Source: CAZEAP01 sp964510315
GTDB lineage: Bacteria; Planctomycetota; Brocadiia; SM23-32
Length of the DNA: 64,000 nucleotides
Assembly: GCA_964510315.1 (NCBI GenBank)
Contig: CAZEAP010000020.1
Coordinates: 9,771-73,770, forward strand
Reading direction: 5' to 3'
Of the stretch, positions 16,458-25,144 are shown one piece after another. The first letter of the stretch is position 1, and each line of letters starts with the position of its first letter. The notes under the pieces were generated by a model. The model saw only the letters and a program-made list of their open reading frames with translations, did not search any database and had not been told where the DNA came from. The position numbers were made by a program, and so were the translations under genes.

Positions 16458-19430
16458 ATGGCACGGCGTAAGCAGGCCGATCAGCAGCAGATTCGCGCTC
16501 TGGCCCGCGAAGCACTCGACCGGGTCGAAGACGCCGAGGACGCCCAGGCCGAAGCGGAGAGGGTGTTCCGGGAGGTGTCCGACCCTCGGGTTCGGCGTGC
16601 GGTTGCCGCCGGCGCCCCCGGCGAGCCCGGTGAGGTTGCTCGGGCCGTGCTGGCCGCCGCCATCCGAAGCGGCCAGGAGGAGGTCGCCCGGACGGCCGCC
16701 GAGATGGTGGTGGACCTCAGCGGAACCCCGGCCGGGCGCGAACTGCTCAAAGAGTGCTTCCATTCCGAAGCCCCCGATCTTCGTCGCCGGGCGGTGGAGG
16801 CGTTGGAGAGCTTCTCCCAGCCTGACCTGGTCGACCACCTGGCCGAGGCCCTCACCGACGAGGCCGACCCGGTGTGGCGCAGCGCCGCGGGCACCTTCGG
16901 CATCATCATCGGCACTCCCTCACACGGGCTTCGGCGTCGCATCCTGGAGGAGCTTTCCGATCCGGAGGGCGGCCTGGCCGTCGCCGTGCTGGAGAACCCC
17001 AACGTTTCGGTGCGGCGGCAGGTAGCCCAGGCGATGTCCTTCGTGGATTCCGAACTGGTGCTGCCCACACTGCGCGCCCTGTCCCAGGACCAAACGCCCG
17101 AGGTCCGCCAGGAGGCCGTCCTTTCCCTGGCGGCCATCGGAACCGAAGAAGCGGTCCGGATAATAGCCGAGCGGCTGGAGGACCCCAGCTACCGGGTGGT
17201 CTCCAGCGTTCTGGACATGTTGGCCGCCTCCCTGGGGGGCAGCTCGGAGGCCCTGCTGGAGCAGTTGCGCCGGGCGCTCGATCACGAGCTGGCGGAAGTC
17301 CGCCGCCACGCTGTACTTATGCTGCACCGCTACGAACCCTCGCATATCCGTGAGGTGCTGGAGCGAGCGGCCGGGGACCCGGACTTCGAGGTCTCCCGGG
17401 AGGCCGGCGAGATGCTCCGCAGTCTGGGCGGCGTGGAGACCGCACAGCGGCTGACCGAAGAGATGTCCCAGCAGGTGGTCGGCCAGAGGGTGCGCACCGT
17501 GTGGGAAGCAGGGAACATCGCCCAGGAATCCGGGGCCGGCTCACCGGCCGCGACAGAGGAGAAGATACGGAGCGTCCTGCCCGCACTGGAATATGCCCTC
17601 CGCCGGGGCTCCCCCTCGGAGAAGGTACATGCGCTGAACGAGCTTTCCTCGCTGGTGGACATCGGTGAGTCCGAGGCCATGCAGGAGGCTCTGAACGATC
17701 CGGACTCTTCTGTGCGCAGCCGGGCGGCCGACACGTTCTCCTATACCCACGACGCCGGCTTGCTGGTGGACAGCCTGGAAAGCCATTCGGACCCGCTCGT
17801 GCGGCGCCGGGCCGTGGAAGCCCTGGGCGGCAACCCGGGAGGCCCCCGCGAGAGGGGGCGGCTGGCCACCTCCATCAGTTTCACCTCCGCCCGCACCGCC
17901 GGTGTCAACCTCTACAGTTACTACCTGCTTGCCTTGAGCGACCCGGACTCCGGCGTCCAGCAACTGGCCTGCGAGGCCGTGCGGGAATGCGCGCGCCGGG
18001 CCCAGTTGGTTCCGGTCAAGCAGACCCTGGCCGAGCTGGAGGAGTTGGCGGCGGACGAGGAGACTTCCGCTTTGCTGGAGGAGGACGCCGACCACGCCGC
18101 GGACCTCGTGCGGCAGATCACCTTCCCCGAGACCATCGCCGAGGGCGTGGAGAAAGTGCTCGGCTGGCGCGGCCGGCTCGCCCGCGAGGCTCACTCCCTG
18201 CGGGCCGACCCGGAGTCGGGGGGCTTCGAGGTGAACTGCTCGCAGGAAACCGTTGAGCGCTGGGCGGGGGCCTTCGGGCTGGACCTGGGCCAGGCCGAGC
18301 AGTTGAGCCGCGCCGCCTCCGCCGAGGAGAAACTCCCGGCCGAACCGGCCGCTGTGATTATGGAAGGACTCACCCGGGAGCTGTCGGTCGCCCTGCGGGC
18401 CGTGGCGCACGCCGCACGCGCCCTGCGCCTGATTGGACTGACCGGACGGGAGGAGAACCTGGAGAAGTGGGCCTCTGCCGTGAAGACCGGACCGCGAATT
18501 GAGTGGGGCGGGACCGATGACGCGCGGGCGCTGCTCGCCCGTCTCCGGAGGCTGCGGCGGAGGGCCTGGATCCAGGCTTGCGCCGCGCGAGAACACCTGC
18601 GCGACAACCCCGATTGGGAGTTTCTGGAAGAAGCCCTGCAGTCGCAGGACGACTGGGTGGAGATGACGGCCCAGATTACGGCCGATGAGCTGGACCACCC
18701 CGCAGCGCAGCCGGAAAGGCTGGAGCAGCTTTGCCGGGAGCGTCGCGGCGATACCGACTTCCTGCTGCCCGTCGGACTCGGTGGGGTTCGCCTTCTGCTG
18801 GCCGGCAGGCGCCCAGGCATCGAGTCTTTGAAGAGCGTTCTTGAGGCGGCGCGGGTCAACCTGAGGCTGGAACTGGTTTACGCACTGTCGGCCGCCGCTC
18901 AACGGGACAAGGCGCGTTCACTGCTGAATGATTACCTGGAGGACCGCACCCTCGATGGCCTGCCGGACCTCTGCCTGGCCCTGGCGGCGCGGAGCGCCGG
19001 CGCCGTCCCCGAGGGAATGCAGCCGCCCGAGCCGCCCGACGGACTGGAGGAGAAATGCGCGGCCCTGGCACTTCGGGCTATGGGAAACGAAACGGAAGCG
19101 GCAGAGCAGTTGGAGACCATGCTCCGCTCCGGAGGCGAGGCCGAGCGTTACCTCAGCGCAGGCTACCTCGGGCTGGCCCGTGTGTGGACGGCCGTGCTGG
19201 TTTTCTCCAGCGTCCGGGACCAGGACGTCCGATTCTCGCTCCGCTTGCGCTGTGCGTCATCGCTGACTCGCTGCGGGCACCCCGGGGGACTCTCATGGTT
19301 CGAGAAGGTCTCCGATTCGGTCTCTGGACGGGCCGAGGGCCAGCGTGTCCTGCACCTCTGCCGGGCCGTTGAGGATACTATACCACTGATGTTAGAATGC
19401 AGGGACGTCAATGTTGGGAGATTCGTGTGA
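16458..19430 (+). CDS. Large HEAT-repeat protein in the floA operon
   Basis: A 990-residue soluble protein built of helical HEAT or PBS-lyase-type repeats. Units such as PDLRRRAVEALESFSQPDLV, EVRQEAVLSLAAIGTEEAV and DPLVRRRAVEALGG recur through the first 470 residues at about 30-residue spacing. The central and C-terminal parts are still helical and rich in Leu, Ala and Arg, but the repeats are degenerate. I see no catalytic motif or signal peptide. Such solenoids are protein-binding scaffolds. Its place 28 bp after floA and just before a small membrane protein suggests a cytoplasmic partner of the FloA/NfeD assembly; that role is inference. Confidence 0.85.
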   Translation: MARRKQADQQQIRALAREALDRVEDAEDAQAEAERVFREVSDPRVRRAVAAGAPGEPGEVARAVLAAAIRSGQEEVARTAAEMVVDLSGTPAGRELLKECFHSEAPDLRRRAVEALESFSQPDLVDHLAEALTDEADPVWRSAAGTFGIIIGTPSHGLRRRILEELSDPEGGLAVAVLENPNVSVRRQVAQAMSFVDSELVLPTLRALSQDQTPEVRQEAVLSLAAIGTEEAVRIIAERLEDPSYRVVSSVLDMLAASLGGSSEALLEQLRRALDHELAEVRRHAVLMLHRYEPSHIREVLERAAGDPDFEVSREAGEMLRSLGGVETAQRLTEEMSQQVVGQRVRTVWEAGNIAQESGAGSPAATEEKIRSVLPALEYALRRGSPSEKVHALNELSSLVDIGESEAMQEALNDPDSSVRSRAADTFSYTHDAGLLVDSLESHSDPLVRRRAVEALGGNPGGPRERGRLATSISFTSARTAGVNLYSYYLLALSDPDSGVQQLACEAVRECARRAQLVPVKQTLAELEELAADEETSALLEEDADHAADLVRQITFPETIAEGVEKVLGWRGRLAREAHSLRADPESGGFEVNCSQETVERWAGAFGLDLGQAEQLSRAASAEEKLPAEPAAVIMEGLTRELSVALRAVAHAARALRLIGLTGREENLEKWASAVKTGPRIEWGGTDDARALLARLRRLRRRAWIQACAAREHLRDNPDWEFLEEALQSQDDWVEMTAQITADELDHPAAQPERLEQLCRERRGDTDFLLPVGLGGVRLLLAGRRPGIESLKSVLEAARVNLRLELVYALSAAAQRDKARSLLNDYLEDRTLDGLPDLCLALAARSAGAVPEGMQPPEPPDGLEEKCAALALRAMGNETEAAEQLETMLRSGGEAERYLSAGYLGLARVWTAVLVFSSVRDQDVRFSLRLRCASSLTRCGHPGGLSWFEKVSDSVSGRAEGQRVLHLCRAVEDTIPLMLECRDVNVGRFV

Positions 19431-19469
19431 GTTGCGTCTCGACTGACCGTTCTCAGGGAGGTGGCTTCC

Positions 19470-20030
19470 ATGGGAGTGGATGACCTGATTCTCGGCCTGC
19501 TTTTCCTGGGCTTCATCATCTTTGGGGCCATCAAGAAGGTTCTGGAGGCCACCGGTGAGCAACGCGCCCGGGGAGGGTCGGGCTCCACCGACTACGAGGC
19601 CGGGGCCGCTGAGATAAAGCAGTTCCTTCAGAGCCTGGGTGCCGGGGAGACGTCCCGGAAGCCTTCGGAGTCAAAGACCCAACCCTCCCGGCCCACGCCT
19701 CCGGAGCCCGAGGTCGTTCAGCCAGAAAGCCCAAGCCCGGAGCCGACTCTCGCGCAACGGCAGCGGCGGGCGGCGCAAAGAGCGCAGGCGGCAACCCCCG
19801 GGGCACAGGCGGCCTCCCGCTCCCGGCGGCGTACCAGGAAGCCTGCCGGCAAGCCGGCGGCCGGGGCGCAGGCCGAGAAGAAGCCTGAGAAGGCGCCGGA
19901 ACCGTTGAAAAAGCGCCTGCTCCCGGGCGGATTCGGACTGAAACAGGCGGTCGTCTGGGCGGAGATTCTCGGTCCACCGGTCAGCTTCCGACGACACAAA
20001 CACCACGTGCCCCCCTCTGCCAATCGGTAA
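19470..20030 (+). CDS. Small membrane-anchored protein with disordered middle and conserved tail
   Basis: A 186-residue protein with an N-terminal membrane helix (LILGLLFLGFIIFGAI), a long Pro/Ala/Arg-rich low-complexity middle, and a short hydrophobic C-terminal motif (KQAVVWAEILGPPVSFR). Tails of the form AEILGPP recur, from memory, in uncharacterised proteins of Planctomycetota and related phyla. It is the last gene of the nfeD-floA operon. I chose ATG 19470, 8 nt after GGGAGG; the GTG at 19461 overlaps that site. Function unknown. Confidence 0.7.
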   Translation: MGVDDLILGLLFLGFIIFGAIKKVLEATGEQRARGGSGSTDYEAGAAEIKQFLQSLGAGETSRKPSESKTQPSRPTPPEPEVVQPESPSPEPTLAQRQRRAAQRAQAATPGAQAASRSRRRTRKPAGKPAAGAQAEKKPEKAPEPLKKRLLPGGFGLKQAVVWAEILGPPVSFRRHKHHVPPSANR

Positions 20031-20111
20031 GGTCACTGCAGCGGTGTTTCCGGGGCTCGGGGGCGCGCAGAGTATCGCTTGAGGTATCAGGGGCAAGCGG
20101 CGGCGGAGATC

Positions 20112-21044
20112 ATGTTCTCAATGCTTTCGGCCATGGCCGCCGGAGCACCGCATTGGCCGGGGATTGCTGATTCCTCGGCCCGCGCCGGGGTGAACTGGGT
20201 CGGCGCGACCGTGTGGATCATCGGCGGCGCGGCGGCCTGCGTGGCGGTCTTTGGGGCGCTTCTGCTGCTCCTGGAGAACCGCCTGGTCTACCACCCCACC
20301 CACGGGCCGGATGTCGCCTGGGACGCGGAGCGCCTGGGGGCGGAGGAAGTGTTCTTCAGAACCGAGGATGGGCTCCGGCTCTGCGGCTGGTGGCACGACG
20401 GAGGGACTCGGGCAAACGCGGACCCCGTGCCCGTCCTGCTGTGGTGCCACGGGAACGCCGGCAACATCAGCCATCGGGCCGAGAACCTGCAGATGCTGAC
20501 GGATCGAGGACTGGCCGCGCTGCTGTTCGACTACCGCGGCTACGGCAAGAGCGAAGGCAGCCCCTCGGAGGAAGGCCTCTATCGGGACGCCCGGGCCGCC
20601 CACCGCTACCTGGTGGAGGAGCGCGGCGTTGAGCCGGAACGCATCGTTTGCTTCGGTCGGTCGCTGGGAGCGGCCGTGGCTCTGAGCACGGCGGTCTCCA
20701 GGTCCGTCGCGGGGCTCGTCATGGAGGCCGCTTTCGAGAACGTACCGGCCATGGCGAGGAAGCTCTTCCCCGTGGTGCCCGTCTGGGGACTGACCAGGAA
20801 CCGGTTCGACAACCTGGAGCGTGTCGAGGAGCTGAACGTGCCTCTTTTGACGATCCACGGCGAGAAGGACCGGCTGGTTCCCCCGGAACAGGCGCGTTCG
20901 CTTTTCGAGGCAGCCCCGGAACCGAAGGAATTCTACAGCGTTGCCGGGGCCGGTCACGACGATACGTACGCCGTCGGCGGTGAGCGTTACCTGGACAGGC
21001 TGGAGCTTTTCTGCCGGCGGTGCGTGAGGGGCGAGGCGGATTGA
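20112..21044 (+). CDS. Membrane-anchored alpha/beta hydrolase (BEM46/YfhR-like)
   Basis: About 310 residues with an N-terminal membrane helix (VWIIGGAAACVAVFGALLLL) and a serine hydrolase domain. WCHGNAGNISHR forms the oxyanion loop and FGRSLGAAVAL the nucleophile elbow (GxSxG; Ser in GRS). The acid lies in HGEKDRLVPPEQA and the His in GAGHDDTYAVGG. This set and the N-terminal anchor match the BEM46/YfhR group of membrane-associated esterases of unknown substrate. The start is uncertain: ATG 20112, 20121 and 20133 and TTG 20079 are all possible, and GGAG before 20112 is very close. Confidence 0.85.
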   Translation: MFSMLSAMAAGAPHWPGIADSSARAGVNWVGATVWIIGGAAACVAVFGALLLLLENRLVYHPTHGPDVAWDAERLGAEEVFFRTEDGLRLCGWWHDGGTRANADPVPVLLWCHGNAGNISHRAENLQMLTDRGLAALLFDYRGYGKSEGSPSEEGLYRDARAAHRYLVEERGVEPERIVCFGRSLGAAVALSTAVSRSVAGLVMEAAFENVPAMARKLFPVVPVWGLTRNRFDNLERVEELNVPLLTIHGEKDRLVPPEQARSLFEAAPEPKEFYSVAGAGHDDTYAVGGERYLDRLELFCRRCVRGEAD

Positions 21045-21078
21045 GCTTTTCTGCAGTTCATGCGGCGGGAAGGTAGTC

Positions 21079-21345
21079 ATGGAAGCCGAAACGGAACAGC
21101 GCATAAAGCGAATGAAAAGTAAGCTGGAGGAGATGCAGGTGGACTACCTTCAGCCGCCGAACCCCTACTGTCAGACCGTGGTGCTGATGGGAACGGCCGA
21201 CGATCCGGCCGTGCTCTTAAGGTTCTGGCGGGGCGAGCCGGAGGCGGTGGAACTGTGCCGGCCTGAGTTCTGCCTCAAGAGGGTTCCCCGGCTCGCCGCG
21301 GCGATGGAGCGCGCCGAGCAGATCCTGGAGGAGTTCCCGGCGTAG
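21079..21345 (+). CDS. Hypothetical 88-residue protein
   Basis: A small, acidic, mostly helical protein preceded by a GGAAGG site. It begins with charged heptads (AETEQRIKRMKSKLEEMQ), suggesting a short coiled coil, followed by a beta-like segment (CQTVVLMGTADDPAVLLRFW) and a C-terminal helix. Three Cys are scattered and do not form a metal motif. I do not recognise a family. It lies between the hydrolase and MEMO genes on the same strand. Confidence 0.6.
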   Translation: MEAETEQRIKRMKSKLEEMQVDYLQPPNPYCQTVVLMGTADDPAVLLRFWRGEPEAVELCRPEFCLKRVPRLAAAMERAEQILEEFPA

Positions 21346-21388
21346 CGAGTAATCCCGCGCGTGCGTGCTACAGAACGGAGGGCGAAAC

Positions 21389-22204
21389 ATGACGAGAGAG
21401 GCGGTTGTCAGCGGGCAGTTCTATCCGGCCGACCCTCAGAAGCTTCGTTCGGCCATCGAATCCTTCACTCCCGACGAGGAGAAGGAGGACGCCCTCGGCG
21501 TGCTCTGTCCCCATGCGGGTTACACCTTCAGCGGGGGCGTGGCCGGCCGCACCTTCGCCCGAGTCCGGGTGCCGGAGACGGTTCTTGTGCTGAATCCGAG
21601 CCACTCTTTCTCTCGCCCGGAGTTTGCCCTCTGGACGGGGGGCAACTGGGAAAGCCCACTGGGCGAGGTGGACCTCCACGAGCCACTGACCGGGGAGCTG
21701 GCCGGCCTGCCGATGGTCACCGAGGACGACAGGGCTCACCAACCGGAGCACGCCGGGGAGGTGGTGCTGCCGTTCCTTCAGTACCATAGAGCGGGCGTGA
21801 GGATCGCCGTCGTCTGCATTACGGCCGCCGCTTCGGTTGATAGGCTGAAGGATTTCGGGGCCGCCTTGCCGGGGGCCTTCCGGGAATGTGAGGCGGAGGA
21901 CGCCCTTGTCGTAGCGAGCAGCGACATGTCGCACGAGAGCGGCATGCGGGCGCTGGACGTGGTCAAGGAAAACGATCCCCTCGCCATCGAACAGATGGAA
22001 AAGCTCTCCCCCAAAGGTCTCTACAATACTGTGCAGCGGAACAACATCACCATGTGCGGCGTCCTGCCGGCCGTGGCGATGATGAGCAGCGTGGCCGCCC
22101 GGGGCGGCACGGAGGGCGAGCTGGTGGCGAAGGCCACCAGCGCAGATGCGGCCGCAGGCAGTGCCTCCTACATCGTGGGATACGCGGGAATGATATTCCG
22201 CTGA
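21389..22204 (+). CDS. amrB: MEMO1-family / AmmeMemoRadiSam system protein B
   Basis: A 271-residue protein of the MEMO family, structurally related to class III extradiol dioxygenases. CPHAGYTFSGGVAGRTF near residue 40 carries a conserved His, the next conserved segment is VLNPSHSF, and SSDMSHE lies near residue 182. In many bacteria it is co-encoded with an AMMECR1 protein and a radical-SAM enzyme (AmmA and AmmRS); neither is adjacent here. The enzymatic role of the bacterial proteins is unresolved. The start at 21389 follows GGAGGG. It converges with the kinase gene. Confidence 0.9.
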   Translation: MTREAVVSGQFYPADPQKLRSAIESFTPDEEKEDALGVLCPHAGYTFSGGVAGRTFARVRVPETVLVLNPSHSFSRPEFALWTGGNWESPLGEVDLHEPLTGELAGLPMVTEDDRAHQPEHAGEVVLPFLQYHRAGVRIAVVCITAAASVDRLKDFGAALPGAFRECEAEDALVVASSDMSHESGMRALDVVKENDPLAIEQMEKLSPKGLYNTVQRNNITMCGVLPAVAMMSSVAARGGTEGELVAKATSADAAAGSASYIVGYAGMIFR

Positions 22205-22274
22205 AATGCCGCGTGGAACCTGGCGGGCACCTTGATGCGCGGGTGGTGCGGGGGCCCCGAGGAGAATCGCCGGT

Positions 22275-23354
22275 CTACCTGGTGAAGACGAACCAGGTCA
22301 AGACGCCGAGGGCGACCACCGTCCCCACGGCGATCAGCGTCACCACCAGGCGCTTGTGGGCGCGGGCCGGCGGCTGCGTGATGCGCGTCTCTTCCAATGA
22401 CTTGTCGGTCGGCTGCTGAGCGGCCGTCTGGGCGATCTGCTGAACGTCCACCATGCTCTGATCGCGGAAACCGCGCGCGGAGACCGGCTCACCTTGCTGG
22501 AGTCTCTCCAGGTCCTCGATGAGGGCGTCGTAGTCGCTGTAGCGGTCGTCCACCGACTTGGCCATCATCTTGCGGAGCACGTCGCAGAGGCCGTCGGGGA
22601 GGTCAGGGACGTGCTCTTTGGGGGAGGGGAGCGGCTCACGGACCTGCTTGGTCATCACTTCGAAGGTCGTGCCCGTGTAAGGAACCGTGCCGCAGACCAT
22701 GTGGTAGAGCGTGGCGCCGAGCGAGTAAATGTCGGTGCGGAAGTCCACGTCGCGGGCGCTGTTGATCTGCTCCGGGCTCATGTAATAGGGGGTCCCCAGG
22801 CTGGCGCCGCTGCGGGTCAGGCCGGTGGTGTCGGTGGCCGTCTCCTTGGCCAGGCCCAGGTCGGTTATCTTGGCGGTGCCGTCGGAGTCGATGATGATGT
22901 TGCCGGGGGTTACGTCCCGGTGGATCACCCCGTTGTTGGCAGCGTGGCGAAGCCCTTCGGCGATCTGGCAGGTGATCTTCACCGCCTCCTGCCAGTCCAG
23001 TCTTCCCTTCTCCTCCACCAGCTCCCGGCAGGTTGGCCCGTCCACGTAGTCCATTATCAGGTAGTAATAGCCTTCTTCCGCGCCGCACTCGTGGACCTGT
23101 ACTATGTTGGGATGCCGCAGGCGGGCGGCGATACGCGCTTCCCGGAAGAAGCGTTGACTGTACTCGGGGTCCTTCAGATCGATATGTTTGGGCAGGACTT
23201 TGATGGCACGGGGAATGTCCAGGCTCTTGTGCCGGCCCCGGTAGACGCTCCCCATGCCCCCTTCGCCGATCTTCTCCTCTATCTCGCACTGCCCAATGGA
23301 CTTGAGCGTGCCTTCTGTAAACTCGTCTGTCACTCCGGTCCCCCGCCGCGCCAA
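22275..23354 (-). CDS. Hanks-type Ser/Thr protein kinase with C-terminal membrane anchor
   Basis: A 359-residue kinase. The glycine loop is GEGGMGSVYRG, the VAIK-like Lys is in AIKVLPKH, and the catalytic loop reads HRDVTPGNIIID. DLGLAKE replaces DFG, and GTPYYMSPEQ is the P+1 loop. The catalytic Asp and the Asn are present, but the usual Lys of HRDxKPxN is Thr, a variant also seen in some bacterial kinases. A hydrophobic helix at the very C-terminus (LVVTLIAVGTVVALGVLTWFVF) places the kinase in the cytoplasm with almost nothing outside. The start is a TTG at 23354 or a GTG at 23333. Confidence 0.93.
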   Translation of the reverse strand: MARRGTGVTDEFTEGTLKSIGQCEIEEKIGEGGMGSVYRGRHKSLDIPRAIKVLPKHIDLKDPEYSQRFFREARIAARLRHPNIVQVHECGAEEGYYYLIMDYVDGPTCRELVEEKGRLDWQEAVKITCQIAEGLRHAANNGVIHRDVTPGNIIIDSDGTAKITDLGLAKETATDTTGLTRSGASLGTPYYMSPEQINSARDVDFRTDIYSLGATLYHMVCGTVPYTGTTFEVMTKQVREPLPSPKEHVPDLPDGLCDVLRKMMAKSVDDRYSDYDALIEDLERLQQGEPVSARGFRDQSMVDVQQIAQTAAQQPTDKSLEETRITQPPARAHKRLVVTLIAVGTVVALGVLTWFVFTR

Positions 23355-23444
23355 TCCTCTCGGCAGGCCCTCCGGGCGCGAGAAACACCACTTTGGCGCA
23401 GCAGTATAAGGTAAGGATGTTCGGACATCTCGTCAGTCTATTGC

Positions 23445-23474
23445 ATTATACACCAATTCCTTCAAAACAGTCAA
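23445..23474 (-). promoter_or_regulatory. Strong sigma-70 promoter of the kinase gene
   Basis: On the minus strand TTGACT (23469-23474), an 18 bp spacer and a perfect TATAAT (23445-23450), giving a leader of about 85-105 nt. Confidence 0.75.
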
Positions 23475-23530
23475 CATGCACAGCCTCGGCGGCTGAGGCC
23501 CCGTGATGCACCCACGACGCCGGGTTTGGA

Positions 23531-23731
23531 TCACAGCTCCTCGGCTGGTTCTTCCGGTTCCCCTTCCTCTTGCTCCTCGGGGGCCTCTTCCAGAGGGCCC
23601 GGTCCGACGGGCGGCCTCTCGGGGCCGGGCTTGCTGGCCGACATGGCGATGATCAGCAACAAGAGCACAATGACGGCCAGGACGACGCCGATCCACTGGC
23701 CGGTTCCCCATTTGAGCGCAAGCACTAACAT
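23531..23731 (-). CDS. Small single-pass membrane protein with acidic tail
   Basis: A 66-residue protein. The N-terminal helix VLAVIVLLLLIIAMSA spans the membrane and is followed by a Pro/Glu-rich tail (EEAPEEQEEGEPEEPAEEL). AGGAGGA lies 6 nt before ATG 23731, which supports a real gene. It is on the same strand as the kinase, upstream of it, but the kinase has its own promoter in between. Function unknown. Confidence 0.65.
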   Translation of the reverse strand: MLVLALKWGTGQWIGVVLAVIVLLLLIIAMSASKPGPERPPVGPGPLEEAPEEQEEGEPEEPAEEL

Positions 23732-23852
23732 GTCGCGTCCTCCTGCCGGAGCATTGTTCGCCGGCTTCACCGCGCCGGCGCAGTCCTCGGGCGACGCATG
23801 CTGCCGCGCCGCCTGCCCTGGATGAGCCCAACAACCAGCTCACCCAGGGCAT

Positions 23853-23882
23853 TGAATAACCTCTGGAATACGGCAGAGTCAA
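23853..23882 (-). promoter_or_regulatory. Possible promoter of the small acidic-tail membrane protein
   Basis: Minus-strand TTGACT (23877-23882), 18 bp, then TATTCA (23853-23858). The -10 is weak. The rest of the 261 bp divergent gap holds no gene I can recognise. Confidence 0.3.
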
Positions 23883-23992
23883 GAAGAAATCTTCCTCCAC
23901 GACATCGACTGGACGGTCCCGGCGTGCCACAGAATGTGCATGAACCGGGAACATTCGTTAAAATAAGCCGATTCTATGGAACGGACCGAGCC

Positions 23993-25144
23993 ATGAAGAT
24001 CACCGTCGCCCCCGATTCCCTGAAGGAATCTCTGTCCGCCCCCGAGGCGGCTCGGGCCATCGTCGAGGGAGTTCGACGAGGTTGCCCGGAGGCCGCCACC
24101 GTTTCCGTGCCGATGGCCGACGGGGGGGAGGGAACAACCGTGGCCGTCGTGGAGGCAACCGGGGGAAGCTACCGCTCCGCCGAAGTCGCCGGCCCCCGCG
24201 GGAAACCCGTCGAGGCCACCTGGGGGATGTGTGGCGACGGGCGGACGGCGGTCGTTGAGATGGCCCAGGCCAGCGGGCTGGAACTGCTGCCCCCCGACCG
24301 ACGCAATCCCGAACTCACCAGCACGTACGGAACGGGACAGCTCATCCTGGCGGCCCTTGAGGAGGGGGCCCGGAAGGTTATCGTCGGCATCGGCGGGAGC
24401 GCCACCGTGGACGGAGGAACCGGCGTGGCGGCCGCCCTCGGCGTCCGCTTCCTGGATGCCGACGGTGCGCTCGTGGCCGAACCCCGGGGCGGAAACCTGC
24501 CGGACATCCACCGCATCGACACCGCCGGCCTGGACCCCAGAGCCCGCGAGGCCGAGTTCGAAGTGGCTTCCGATGTCACAAATCCGCTGCTCGGGCCGAA
24601 TGGGGCCGCCCGGGTCTACGCCCCCCAGAAAGGGGCCACACCCGAACAGGTGCAGCGGCTGGAAAGCGGGCTCGCGGCCCTGAGGGACGCCGTCAAGCGG
24701 TCCCTCGGCGTGGAGGCCGCCGACCGGCCGGGCGCAGGCGCGGCCGGCGGACTCGGGTTCGGCCTGGCGGTTTTTCTCAACGCGCGACTGCGCAGCGGGG
24801 CTCAGACCGTGATGGAGGCGGTGAGGCTGAGCGAGAAAATGTCAGGCAGCGACCTGGTGATCACTGCGGAGGGGAGGGCCGACGGCCAGAGCGCCTCCGG
24901 GAAAGCCCCCGCCTGCGTCGCCGCCGAGGCGCATCAGCAGGGCATACCGGTTGCGATGCTGGCCGGTTCAGTGGGGCAGGGCTGGGAGAAACTTCTCGAC
25001 ATGGGCGTCAGCGCCCTGTTCCCCATTCCCGATCGCCCCATGGAGATGGAGGAGGCGACCGCACGGGCAGCGCTCCTGCTGGCCGCCGCGTCGGAGGCGG
25101 CGCTGCGACTGTGGTGTGCGGCAAGGGAGAGTCACGATGGGTGA
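23993..25144 (+). CDS. Glycerate 2-kinase (GlxK/GarK family)
   Basis: A 383-residue ATP-dependent glycerate kinase. It begins MKITVAPDSLKESLSAPEAA, the usual family N-terminus. Conserved segments include VPMADGGEGT, TYGTGQLILAAL and GIGGSATVDGGTG, with GAAGGLGFGL and TAEGRADGQS later. It makes 2-phosphoglycerate from D-glycerate released during sugar-acid or serine/glyoxylate metabolism, so it could feed products of the sugar-acid genes elsewhere in the window into glycolysis. It is the first gene of a five-gene operon; the thiL start overlaps its stop by 8 bp. Confidence 0.93.
   Translation: MKITVAPDSLKESLSAPEAARAIVEGVRRGCPEAATVSVPMADGGEGTTVAVVEATGGSYRSAEVAGPRGKPVEATWGMCGDGRTAVVEMAQASGLELLPPDRRNPELTSTYGTGQLILAALEEGARKVIVGIGGSATVDGGTGVAAALGVRFLDADGALVAEPRGGNLPDIHRIDTAGLDPRAREAEFEVASDVTNPLLGPNGAARVYAPQKGATPEQVQRLESGLAALRDAVKRSLGVEAADRPGAGAAGGLGFGLAVFLNARLRSGAQTVMEAVRLSEKMSGSDLVITAEGRADGQSASGKAPACVAAEAHQQGIPVAMLAGSVGQGWEKLLDMGVSALFPIPDRPMEMEEATARAALLLAAASEAALRLWCAARESHDG

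Noticed and set aside
14871..16838. 655-codon antisense frame opposite NfeD and FloA
   Set aside because: Same cause; its sequence is low-complexity Gly/Val/His/Asp, typical of reverse-strand shadow.
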